Source of the DNA: Tillus elongatus
Lineage: Eukaryota > Arthropoda > Insecta > Coleoptera > Cleridae
NCBI GenBank assembly: GCA_964006375.1
Contig: OZ023265.1
Span: forward strand, 147,666,393 to 147,730,392
Reading direction: 5' to 3'
DNA length: 64,000 nucleotides
Within the stretch, counting starts at the first letter, position 1. Each line of letters starts with the position of its first letter. Positions 13,908 through 24,753 of the stretch are shown one piece after another. The notes under the pieces were generated by a model, which saw only the letters and a program-made list of their open reading frames with translations, was not told the origin of the DNA and ran no database searches. The translations under genes were made by a program, and so were the position numbers.

Positions 13908-14013
13908 GCATTTCACTCATTCCGATAAGAAATGTGCTGATAGTCAATGTTTTGTTGGTTTATAAACAAAAAATTGACTATCAGAACACTTCTTATCGGA
14001 ATGAAAGAAATGC
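13908..14013. repeat. Hairpin inverted repeat
   Basis: CATTCCGATAAGAAATGTG with CTGATAGTCAAT on the left pairs with ATTGACTATCAG and CACTTCTTATCGGAATG on the right. Arms are about 42 bp (weakly extended to about 60) around a 22-bp spacer. It lies between the left repeat and the transposase start of the mariner-like element, so it may be part of that element's leader or a small insert. Confidence 0.75.
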
Positions 14014-14078
14014 GGTTTTATATTTCAGTTTATCGGTCGGTTTGATACTTGATAGTACTACCGAAAATTAATTTCACA

Positions 14079-15042
14079 ATGGAGTATTCTGTAGAAGAAA
14101 CAGTTGAAATAATTACTTTTTTTCAAAAACGATGACTGTACCAACCGTCCCGCAAATTTGTTTAATGAACGACATCCGAACAGACATGTGAACATAAAAT
14201 ACATTTTGGAGTTAGTTGCAAAGTGGTTCAACAAGAAACGGGATCCTGAACGTGAATTTCCGGTTAGAAATGAGACTACTGAGATTGAAGTTTTAGGCCA
14301 AATTGCTACAGACCCAACTTTGAGCACGAGAAAATTGGCAACTGTTTCAAATATCAAAAGAATAACTATTCAGCGAATATTGAAGCATCATAAATTTTAC
14401 CCGTATAAAACTCATCTTGTACAACAACTGAATGAAGATGATTTTGATCGGCGGCTGGAGTTTTGTGAAGTTATGACTGCACGAATAGCTGATAACGGGA
14501 ACTTTATGTTCAACACTTGTTTTTCAAACGAGTGTACGTTATTATTAAACTCTACAGTCAATCGTCATAATTGTCGTTATTGGGCAGATAATAATCCAAG
14601 AAATTTTCACGAAGTCCACACTCAAACTCCTCCACAGAAATTGAATGTCTGGACTTGCATTGTTGGAGACCGTTTAATCGGACCAATTTTTCTTGATGGC
14701 AATTTGAGTGGCGAAACGCATTTGGAGTTACTAGAAGATATCGTTTACCCTCTACTAATTGACATTGTTGAAAAGGATGATCGCTATCTGAAAATCAATT
14801 AGTGTTTCAACAAGATGGAGCTCCTCCGCATTTTTCACAACGTGTTAGGGAGTATTTGAAACGAGTTTCCAGAGCAATAGATTGGGCGTAGAGGTGCTAT
14901 TGAGTGCCCCCCTAGATCACCGGATTTAACTCCTTTAGACTTCTTTCTATGGGGCCATTTAAAGAGTAGAATTTACGCAGCAGAACCGGAGTCTCTGGAA
15001 GAATTAAGGGTTGTTATTACCACCCTTAAGGGGTTGATGTGA
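14079..15042 (+). pseudogene. Mariner-superfamily transposase, DD41D-like, inactive
   Basis: The main frame 14158-14802 encodes the HTH region (RKLATVSNIKRITIQRILKH) and the start of the catalytic domain, through NVWTCIVGDRLIGPIFLDGN. Before it, 14079-14157 encodes MEYSVEETVEII and needs a 1-bp shift. After it, VFQQDGAPPHF (about 14805), IGRRGAIE and SPDLTPLDFFLWGHLKS follow in further shifted frames. The first catalytic Asp of the FSDEST box is Asn here (codon 14527-14529), and a TAG replaces Trp before IGRRG. Spacing between the second and third Asp is 40-41 residues depending on how the frameshift is read. It ends inside the right terminal repeat (stop 15042). The layout matches the intact protein at 33872-34960. 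Confidence 0.9.
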
Positions 15043-15239
15043 CAAAGTTGAGTTTTATGTCAAAACATGTCCCCCTCAATATTAAAATTGACTTGTTTTA
15101 GCGTTTTTTTTTTAATTCTCTGGTCGGTCCGTTTCGTTTTCAATGCACCACCCTGTATATGTTCTTACGTAGCTGTACTTTGAAAGGAAAAAAGCGGTTT
15201 TAAATGTAGCTCGTCAAGGATCAATGCTTGAACCTTTAC

Positions 15240-15900
15240 TATTATACTATTAGACAACAAAGTTGTCTTCATCAGTAACTGTCGCTTAACTAAGTGTAGG
15301 GGCAAAATTATCCCTTTTATATACCTAAACTACCTACACTACAAATGATGTAATATGGGTGATGCAAAACCAGATCATGCAATACCGGTGATGAAATATC
15401 GCATGTCGTAATCCAAGTACTATTATTATGTCAGTGGAAACACCTAACCGGTTGTTGTGTCGATGTTGAACGCAACTACGGATTCTTTCGTGGTATTTCA
15501 CAAAGTCTTGAATTGACTGGAGCCATGCCTGAATTCATTAAATATTGCGAATTTACTTTGCGCATTTCTAAACTTTCAAAGGCATCTTACGATAATCCAT
15601 GGTTACTTTTAATAACTTAAGATTACTATTGCCCACCTTATGTCCTGTGTCAACCATATATTGGGAAACGCTAGATTTTTTTGGTTTATTGAATTTGAGA
15701 TGAGCTATATACTCTTCGAATCTTGTTGTTATTAGTCTCCCACTTTGCCCAATATAATTCTCTCGAAATTATTATTAAGATATTTGATAAATTCCCGCTT
15801 TTTGTCGGAAGTCAATCGTATCCTTTGGTCTACCTAAAAGGCTCTTCAAATCATTAACTTTATAAGCAATGGGGGAAAAAGAGCTTGTTTTCTTTCCCCA
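15240..15900 (-). pseudogene. Penelope-like element remnant: GIY-YIG endonuclease and hammerhead-like 3' motif
   Basis: Read on the minus strand from about 15870, YKVNDLKSLLGRPKDTIDF is followed by AGIYQIS and, after a frame break, by NYIGQSGRLITTRFEEYIAH and YMVDTGHKVGN. This is the GIY...YIG, Arg, Glu-His/His pattern of the C-terminal endonuclease of Penelope-like retroelements. The cysteine pair between GIY and YIG is lost and frames are broken, so it is dead; the reverse transcriptase is not visible upstream. Downstream, in the expected 3' position, 15275-15249 reads CTGATGA then a perfect GACAAC/GTTGTC stem, i.e. most of a Penelope hammerhead core, with the GAAAC box degraded. Confidence 0.8.
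15249..15275 (-). ncRNA. Degenerate hammerhead-ribozyme-like core
   Basis: Minus-strand CTGATGA (15275-15269) is followed by A, then the 6-bp stem GACAAC-TTT-GTTGTC (15267-15253). In an active hammerhead this would be followed by GAAA; here the next bases are TAATAG, so cleavage is unlikely. Confidence 0.45.
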
Positions 15901-17347
<1,447 letters not shown>

Positions 17348-17904
17348 TAGGTTATAAATAGGTAGTATATAATATGTTCTTAGCGAATAACCTAGTTTCC
17401 TGTTTTACAAAATTTGCCCCATTAAATCATGAATCTATGATACGTAGTGGGCCAATATCGGCAACTTTCCTCCGTGGAAGGCATATCATTCGTCCATAGA
17501 AGTTTTTATCAGATTGATCCCTAACCTATATTGAGTATCTAAGGTGTACCGGGAAAAAGTTATAGGATAAATTATAAGCTTCATCGTCTGAAAGTAATTC
17601 AAACAAACCTAAAATAAAAGTTTTGCTTTTAGGAACGATTTCTACATGACAAATCAGCTTGTTGTGAATTTTTGTTAAAACAAAATAACAAAGGTTGACT
17701 ATAGTTATAAACGTCGGGACGCAGCAAAATGGGTATTGTAGCGAATTTTCATACATGACCCAACTTACTTTATATCCTAAGCATATAATGGTCTGCTTAG
17801 TACAATGGGCCTGTTTAAATATACTTACAGTAAATGTAAGTAGCTGATTTGTATAAAAAATTTACTTGAAACAATCTGAACCTTTTCTATGATTTCAATA
17901 TGTT
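17348..17904. other. AT-rich DNA, no gene seen
   Basis: One 76-codon minus-strand open frame (17756-17526) is not recognised and has no supporting context. Confidence 0.5.
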
Positions 17905-18590
17905 ACCACAATGCAGGTAACTCAAAATTATATTTTACGCATAATATTACATAAGGAACTTGGATATAAAACAGCCATACTACTAAATAATAAGTATATG
18001 AATGTCCTTGTCATTAGAGGGCTCAGAGGAGCTTTCCTCCATAGTTCCCCCACCTGCTGCCCCCAACAGATCTACCAGGGGAACAGAGCGAATGCACCCT
18101 TTTACTGTCCAGGTCACCAGACATAGAACATCTTGTTATGCCCGCTCTTTTGTCCCTAGGACTTCCAAGTTGTGGAATTCCTTGCCGGCACATGTTTTTC
18201 CTTCTGCTCCGAACCTCAAAACCTTCAAGTCTAGAATTAATAAGTTGCCTCTTGCCTCCTTGTCAACACCCACGGTACGATAGTATTTAGGCTGTAAGCC
18301 CTCGTGGTGTGTTGTTGAAATTAAAATAAAATAAAAATATAATGACTGTGGCAAAATATTTTCGCAAGACCTTCCGCGACATAACTATAGACAACATCCA
18401 TACCCGACGATATGACAAAAGGTGTGAGCAAATGGAAATAGTTAATGTTCCTTTTAAAAGAAAATATTTTACTCAAAGATGTATGTCCTACTCTGGCCTT
18501 CAACTATTCAATGGTATTCGGGAAAATAATGAGAACTACAAGAATTACAGATTGAAAAAAAAAGGATTTTTTCTCAATGTAGCGACTTTA
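17905..18590 (+). pseudogene. C-terminal fragment of a LINE RT, interrupted by another LINE
   Basis: Two flanking frames look like one LINE C-terminus: VTQNYILRIILHKELGYKTA (from 17911) and, beyond the insertion, DITIDNIHTRRYDKRCEQME with SGLQLFNGIRENN (18372-18540). The pattern QN.iLRiI..K...yk, then HTRR and a Y.G..L(F/Y)N block before the stop is common at the ends of CR1/Jockey-type polymerases. Between them, 18017-18340 is the 3' end of a different LINE. The join is inferred from motif order only. Confidence 0.5.
18017..18340 (+). pseudogene. 3' end of a Jockey-like LINE
   Basis: Encodes SYARSFVPRTSKLWNSLPAH and FKSRINKLPLASLSTPTVR, then a stop, a short 3' UTR and an A-rich tail (AAATTAAAATAAAATAAAAA). 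The same C-terminus is in the copy at 20628-22161. Only about 90 residues remain. Confidence 0.85.
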
Positions 18591-18861
18591 AAAATAATTA
18601 TAACATAGCAGTGGGCATTGGTAAATAAATAATAAGACGTATAACAGGTTGTTGTTGCTACACGGGGTTGAGGGAAACTTCCAGTAGCTGGCATGAGCAG
18701 TGTACTGTTCGAATCTGGTGCTTTCACTCTACTTAGCTGATTGATACCGAATCCAGAAATCTTCACCAACAGCGCTTTGAACTGTCCGGCAGTCATTGTA
18801 ACCGTCATTCGTTGAGACATTTTGGCAAAGTCTGTCCATACACTGCTTCTCGTTAACACCA
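18591..18861 (-). other. Unrecognised short ORF, possibly gag-like
   Basis: The minus-strand frame 18907-18545 reads MVLTRSSVWTDFAKMS then TMTAGQFKALLVKIS before degrading. The TAxQF.AL block faintly recalls insect LTR-retrotransposon gag starts, but there is no zinc knuckle and no protease. It runs straight into the satellite array. Confidence 0.2.
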
Positions 18862-20627
18862 TTCTGAAATCTATCCACCCGCACTGTGTGTCTTGCAGGC
18901 GACACAAAGTCAGAACGGTAATTTATAAAGTTTGACGGTGATTAGATTCCGCACGAAATGTTCTGAAATGTATCCACCCTCACTATGTGGCTTGCAGGCG
19001 AAACAAAGTCTAAACGGTAATTTATAAAGTTCGACGTTGATTAGATTCCGCACAAAATGTTCAGAAATGTATTCACTTTCACTATGTGGCTTATAAGTGA
19101 AACAAAGTCCAACCAGTAATCTATAAAGTTCGACGGTGATTAGATTCCACACGAAATGTTCAGAAATGTATCCACCCGCACTATGTGGCTTATAATCGAA
19201 AGAAAGTCCAAGCGGTAATTTATAAAGTTCGACGGTGATTAGATTCCGCACGTAATATTCTGAAATCTATCCACCCGCACTATGTGGCCTATAAGGGAAA
19301 CAAAGTGCAAACGGTAATTAATAAAGTTCGACGGTGATTAGATTCCGCACGAAATGTTCTGAAATGTATCCACCCGCACTATGTGGCTTGCAGGCGAAAC
19401 AAAGTCCAAATGGTAATTTATAATGTTCGACGGTGATTAAATTCCGGACAAAATGTTCAGAAATGTATCCACCCGCACTATATGGCTTATAAGCGAAACA
19501 AAGTCCAAACGGTAATTTATAAAGTTCGACGGTGATTAGATTCCGCACGAAATGTTCTGAAATGTATCCACTCGCACTATGTGGCTTATAAGCGAAACAA
19601 AGTCTAAACGGTAATTTATAAAGTTCGACGGTGATTAGATTCCGCACGAAATGTTTTGAAATGTATCCACCCGCACTATGTGGCTTATAAGCGAAACAAA
19701 GTCCAAACGGTAATTTATAAAATTCGACGGTGATTAGATTCCGCACGAAATGTTCTGAAATATATCCACCCGCACTATGTGGCTTATAAGTGAAACAAAG
19801 TCCAAACAGTAATCTATAAAGTTCGACGGTGATTAGATTCCACACGAAATGTTCAGAAATGTATCCACCCGCACTATGTGGCTTATAAGCGAACCAAAGT
19901 ACAAACGGTAATTTATAAAGTTCGACGGTGATTAGATTCCGCACGAAATGTTCTGAAATGTATCCACCTGCACTATGTGGCTTACAAGCGAAGCAAAGTC
20001 CAAACGGTAATTTATAAAGTTCGACGGTGATTAGATTCCACACGAAATGTTCTGAAATATATTTACTTGCACTATGTGGCTTATGAGCGAAACAAAGTCC
20101 AAACGGTAATGTATAAAGTTCTACGGTGATTATATTCCGCACGAAACGTTCAGAAATGTCTCCACCCGCACTATATGGCTTATAAGCGATACAAAGTCCA
20201 AACGGTAATCTATAAAGTTCGACGGTGATTAGATTCCGCACAAAATGTTCTGAAATGTATCTACTTGCACTATGTGTCTTATAACGGAACAAAGTCCATA
20301 CGGTAATTTATAGAGTTCGACGGTGATTAGATTCCGCACGAAATATTCTAAAATGTATCTACCCGCACTATGTGGCTTACAAGCGAAACAAAGTCCATAC
20401 GGTAATTCATAAAGTTCGACGGTGATTAGATTCCGCACGAAATATTCTAAAATGTATCTACCCGCACTATGTGGCTTATAAGCGAAACAAATTTCAAACG
20501 GTAATTTATATATTCCGACGGTGATTAGATTCCGCACGGAATATTCTGAAATGTATCCACCCGAACTATGTGGCTTATAAGCGAAACCAAGTCCAATCTG
20601 TAATTTATAAAGTTCGACGGTGATTAT
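18862..20627. repeat. 99-bp satellite array, left block
   Basis: About 18 head-to-tail units of 99 bp. Conserved blocks are ACGGTAATTTATAAAGTTCG, ACGGTGATTAGATTCCGCAC and CACCCGCACTATGTGGCTTA. Units differ at about one site in ten, with occasional short indels. On the minus strand 99 bp equals 33 codons, so one frame stays open over many units (20292-19318, 324 codons). Stops in several other units argue against coding. The array continues at 22162 after a LINE insertion. Confidence 0.97.
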
Positions 20628-22161
20628 TATTTTTTTAAAATTATATTCAACAACACACCACGAGGCTTACAGCCTAAATACTATCGTACCGTGGGTGTTG
20701 ACAAGGAGGAAAGAGGCAGCTTGTTAATTCTGGACTTGAAAGTTTGGAGGTTCGGAAGAGAGGGAAAAACATGTGCCGGCAAGGAATTCCACAACTTGGA
20801 AGTCCTCGGGACAAAAGAGCGGGCATAACAAGATGTTCTATGTCTGGTGACCTGGACAGTAAAAGGGTGCATTCGCTCTGTTCCCCTGGTAGATCTGTTG
20901 GGGGCAGCAGGTGGGGGAACTATGGAGGAAAGCTCCTCTGAGCAGTGCCCGTGCAGATATCTATAAAAGAGAGAGAGGTCACCAACGACACGTCGGTGGC
21001 CTTTGGTTGAGGGTAAGGTCACCGATGAGACGTATAGCTTTCTTTTGAATGGAGTCCAGGATAGCGAGTGTAGAAGCGGCAGCGGCACCCCAGATGTGGG
21101 AGCAGTATTCGAGGTTTGGCCTTATTTGGGAAGTATATAAGGTATAGAGATTAGCTGGTGAAAAGTATTTGCGGGCCCGGAAGAGGAAACCTAATTTCTT
21201 AGCAGCCGCTTCTGCAATTGATGTGACATGTTGGTGCCAATTAAGATTTCGATCCACAGAAATGCCAACAAGAAAAAGGACTCATTACTTTGAATACCTT
21301 GGTTGTTCATTGTGATGGGTCAAGGGCTGGTGTATCCCTTGTGAGAAAGAAAGCAAGAAAGTTTTGTTAGGGTTGAATTGTACAAGATTTCTACTTCCCC
21401 AATCTAATCTTTTTTGGAGATCCACGGAGACAGAGTCCATGAGTCTGCGATCCTCATCTAATTGTGCTAAAGAGACAGGCTTAGAATATTGTATATTTGA
21501 ATGGAGGGTGCTGTCGTCCGCGTAGCTGTGAACTCGGTTGGATGTGCTCGAGAGGAGGTCATTGATGTGGAGAAGAAACAAAGTAGGGGCTAAAGCTGAA
21601 CCTTGAGGAACTCCTGCATTAATTGGATACAGTTTAGAGGAATGGCCATCCACAACAACAGATATGCTCCTGTTGGAGAGGAAATCTGCTGTCCACATAC
21701 AGAGTTTTGGTGGTAGGCCATAGGCCGGAAGTTTATTAAGCAGCGCTGCGTGCCAGACCTGGTCGAATGCTTTGGGTATGTCTAGAGCAACAACCTGGGA
21801 TTCACCGTGTTGTTCCATATACTTGTTCCAAGAATGGGTGACAAAGGAAAGGAGGTCGGCAGTCGATCTGCAGATCAGAGGGGTCAGGATGAGAGAAGCA
21901 GACAGACGCCCATGGAAATCAGGAAAAGTAATCCCGCATTTCGTCCCAGTTCGCGGAGTTGTAGTGCCAAACGATACGTGGGTGTGATGACTGTGTGACC
22001 GCGGGTTGCATTGCGCAGGAACCAGTGACAATGGCGCGGTCTGAGCGACCAAGGGGGGCGGTGACTGATATCTTATAGCATTCAGGTTGTGTAGTAAGAA
22101 GGAGATCCAAGGGATTTGAGCTGTGTGTTGGGATACGAGGAAAGTAAGTAGGTTGCTGAAC
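20628..22161 (-). mobile_element. 5'-truncated Jockey-like LINE inserted in the satellite
   Basis: Bounded by a 6-bp target duplication GATTAT (20622-20627 and 22162-22167); satellite sequence is continuous across it. The 3' end (left, since minus strand) has the A-rich tail AATATAATTTTAAAAAAATA. Length 1534 bp, containing the end of the endonuclease domain and most of the reverse transcriptase. Confidence 0.93.
20681..22161 (-). pseudogene. Endonuclease tail and reverse transcriptase of the LINE
   Basis: SNPLDLLLTTQPE and TAPLGRSDRAIV (22120-22010) form the end of the AP-like endonuclease. After a shift near 22000, VVALDIPKAFDQVWHAALLN, NAGVPQGSALAPTLFLLHIN and HSYADDSTLHS (YADD near 21510-21525) are RT motifs. 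Further shifts near 21270 and 21000 lead to NLEYCSHIWGAAA and the C-terminal WNSLPAHVFPS block (stop near 20681). At least three frameshifts; inactive. The KAFD motif preceded by DIP instead of DL/DF is a local peculiarity. It shares its last ~90 codons with 18017-18340. Confidence 0.92.
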
Positions 22162-23310
22162 GATTATGTTCCGCACGAAATATTCTGAAATGTATCTACT
22201 CGCACTATGTGGCTTATAAGCGAAACAAAGTCCAAACGGTAATTTATAATGTTCGACGGTGATTAAAATCTGGACGAAAAGTTCAGAAATCTATCCACCC
22301 GCACTATGTGGGTTGCAGCCGAAACAAAGTCCAAACGGTAATTTATAAAAGTCGACAGTGATTAGATTCCGCACAAAATTTTCTAAAATATATCCACCCG
22401 CACTATGTGGGTTGCAGCCGAAACAAAGTCCAAGCGGTAATTTATAAAGTTCTACCGTGATTAAATTCCGGACGAAATGTTCAGAAATATACCCACCCGC
22501 ACTATGTGGCTTAAAAGCGAAACAAAGTACAAACGGTAATTTATAAAGTTCGACGGTGATTAGATTCCGCACGAAATGTTCAGAAATATATCCACCCGCA
22601 CTATGTGGCTTGCAGCCGAAATAAAGTCCAAACGGTAATTTATAAAATTCGACGGTGATTAAATTCCGCACGAAATGTTCAGAAATGTATCCACCCACAC
22701 TAAGTGGCTTATAAGCGAAACAAAGTCCAAACAGTAATTTATAAAATTCGACGGTGATTAGATTCCGCACGAAATGTTCTGAAATGTATCCACTCGCACT
22801 ATATGGCTTATAAGCGAAACAAAGTCTAAACGGTAATTTATAAAATTCGACAATGATTAGATTCCGCACGAAATGTTCTGAAATCTATCCACCCGCACTA
22901 TGTGGCTTGCAGGCGAAACAAGGCTTAAACGGTAATTTGTAAAGTTCGACGGTGATTAAATTCCGGACGAAATGTTTATAAATACATCCACCCGCACTAT
23001 GTGGCTTATAAGCGAAAAAAGTCTAAACGGTAATTTATAAAATTCGACGGTGATTAGATTCCGCACGAAATGTTCTGAAATCTATCCACCCGCACTATGT
23101 GGCTTGCAGGCGAAACAAGGCTTAAACGGTAATTTGTAAAGTTCGACGGTGATTAAATTCCGGACGAAATGTTCATAAATATATCCACCCGCACTATGTG
23201 GCTTATAAGCGAAAAAAGTCCAAACGGTAATTTATAAAATTCGGCGGTGATTAGATTCCGCACGAAATGTTCTGAAATGTATCCACTTGCACTATGTGGC
23301 TTGCAGGCGA
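22162..23310. repeat. 99-bp satellite array, right block
   Basis: About 11-12 further units of the same satellite. Near 22870-23270 two successive dimers of about 195 bp are almost identical (both have GCGAAACAAGGCTTAAACGG and a shortened GCGAAAAAAGTC), indicating recent unequal exchange. Confidence 0.96.
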
Positions 23311-24645
23311 AACAAAAGTGTACATTTCAATAAGTAGCGCAAAATTTTAAACAAAGATTAAAAGAAAATTTCGAAATCGACATTTTTCGTTTTTTTGCGT
23401 TTTCTGAGAAAATTTTTTAATAGTAATGTATATTTTTTTGTACCCGATCAGAAAGTAGAGGCTTCAACAAATAAAAAGATCACCGACTCTTTTTTTAAAA
23501 GCAGCTGTTTTGACGTGAAAATTTTCGATTGAAAATGAGGTTACTTTTTTGAAATAAAATCAAAATAAGGGGACAAAATAAATCAAAAAAAAATACAGCG
23601 TGCTTGGGACTTAACAGGGTGAGTTTCCACCGAATTTTGTTAGAAAATTTGTTTTTTGTGGGATAGAAAAATAAAAAACCAAAATGTCGGTTATTTTGAC
23701 ATTTTTAGGTTATGTAAAAAGTGTAGATACAAAAGTTGTGTATCTTGTTATTACCTATAACTTTGCTCTTTCTATTTTTTCGATAGGAATAGTAGTTTTG
23801 CCGGAAATCGTGAAAAACCGTTTTCCACCCTTAAAATTCCACCCTCTTCCACTTCCCGACCTCACATCGTCTGTAATTTGGTTTTCCTCTTATTTTTGTT
23901 TTATTCTCTTCCTTTTCCAATGGGTGTTATCCTGTTCTAAATTTTTTTGGTCTCAAAAATTATCGGCCCCTATCATTGGAAAAAATGATCTATTGAAATT
24001 TTTCAGCCATTTTTTTTCCAAACAGAAATACGTTACTTTGTATTTATTGTTAATCGTAAACAACTTGGTAACATAAGATTTTTTTGTGTTTTATAAAATA
24101 AGGGAACTTCGAAGTTACCTTGGAGCATCCTATACGCTGGTGTTTGACTGTCACTCTAAGTGCACCTATGATGGTAATTAAACACGCAGCAACTTTAACC
24201 TTCTGATGGGTTCAATATTACCTTGTGATAAAGTAATACGATAATAAAGTAAAATATTATAAAATACATAAAATATATAGATGAGGCTTAGTGACAAAAG
24301 AACCAAGCCGATTAAAGGAATCTTTTACATAGATTTGTTTTAATCATCATCTTCAAATTGTCCTTTGATACAAACAAAACAGAAATAGAAAAACACAGAT
24401 TTGTGATATAGAGGTCTAACGTATATAAATTTATTTCAGAGATCTGAAATTCAATGAAAAATGTAATGATTACTGTAAAGAACTGAAACTGAATTGAATT
24501 TCGTTTTCATTCTCATAGGAAATGATATATAGAACGCTGAGTAGACATTCGGAAGTTTTTTTTATCTCTCAGTCCCCATATGATCCCAACATGATATGTT
24601 TTTCAGTTTCTGACAGATTTAAACTTATAGATTTCAGCCTACCGA

Positions 24646-24649
<4 letters not shown>
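23311..24649. other. AT-rich DNA, no gene seen
   Basis: A 130-codon plus-strand frame (23684-24076) is hydrophobic and Phe/Leu/Ser-rich, as expected from T-rich DNA; it has no recognised domain. No RNA gene seen. Confidence 0.5.

Positions 24650-24715
<66 letters not shown>
24650..24715. repeat. (TA)n microsatellite
   Basis: About 66 bp of TA, 38 bp left of a DD41D transposon. Confidence 0.97.
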
Positions 24716-24717
<2 letters not shown>

Positions 24718-24753
24718 TATTTTTGTTTTGTATAAGTCACAATAGAATATATA

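Larger units (their letters stand above)
10774..15155 (+). mobile_element. Mariner-like element split by a piggyBac insertion
   Basis: The right end (15155) reads ...TTTCAATGCACCACCCTG followed by TA. The left end (10774) reads TCGGGTGGCGCAGTGAAAAC, its diverged inverted partner, preceded by TA. The left arm is interrupted after 10828 and resumes at 13669-13672 (TTAA) with the GAAACGCTGCAACACGTCAA block, which pairs with 15068-15105. Removing the piggyBac leaves about 1.54 kb with terminal repeats of roughly 150 bp and one transposase gene. The transposase is broken, so the element is a fossil. Confidence 0.88.

Noticed and set aside
19318..20292. 324-codon open frame as a real repeat protein
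   Set aside because: It lies in a 99-bp satellite whose period is divisible by three; neighbouring units contain stops, and there is no start or splice context.
18862..23310. CRISPR array
   Set aside because: Units are contiguous with no spacer/repeat alternation, the unit is 99 bp, and the context is eukaryotic.
23684..24076. 130-residue membrane-like protein
   Set aside because: Hydrophobicity follows from T-rich DNA; no family, no splice sites, no codon signal.
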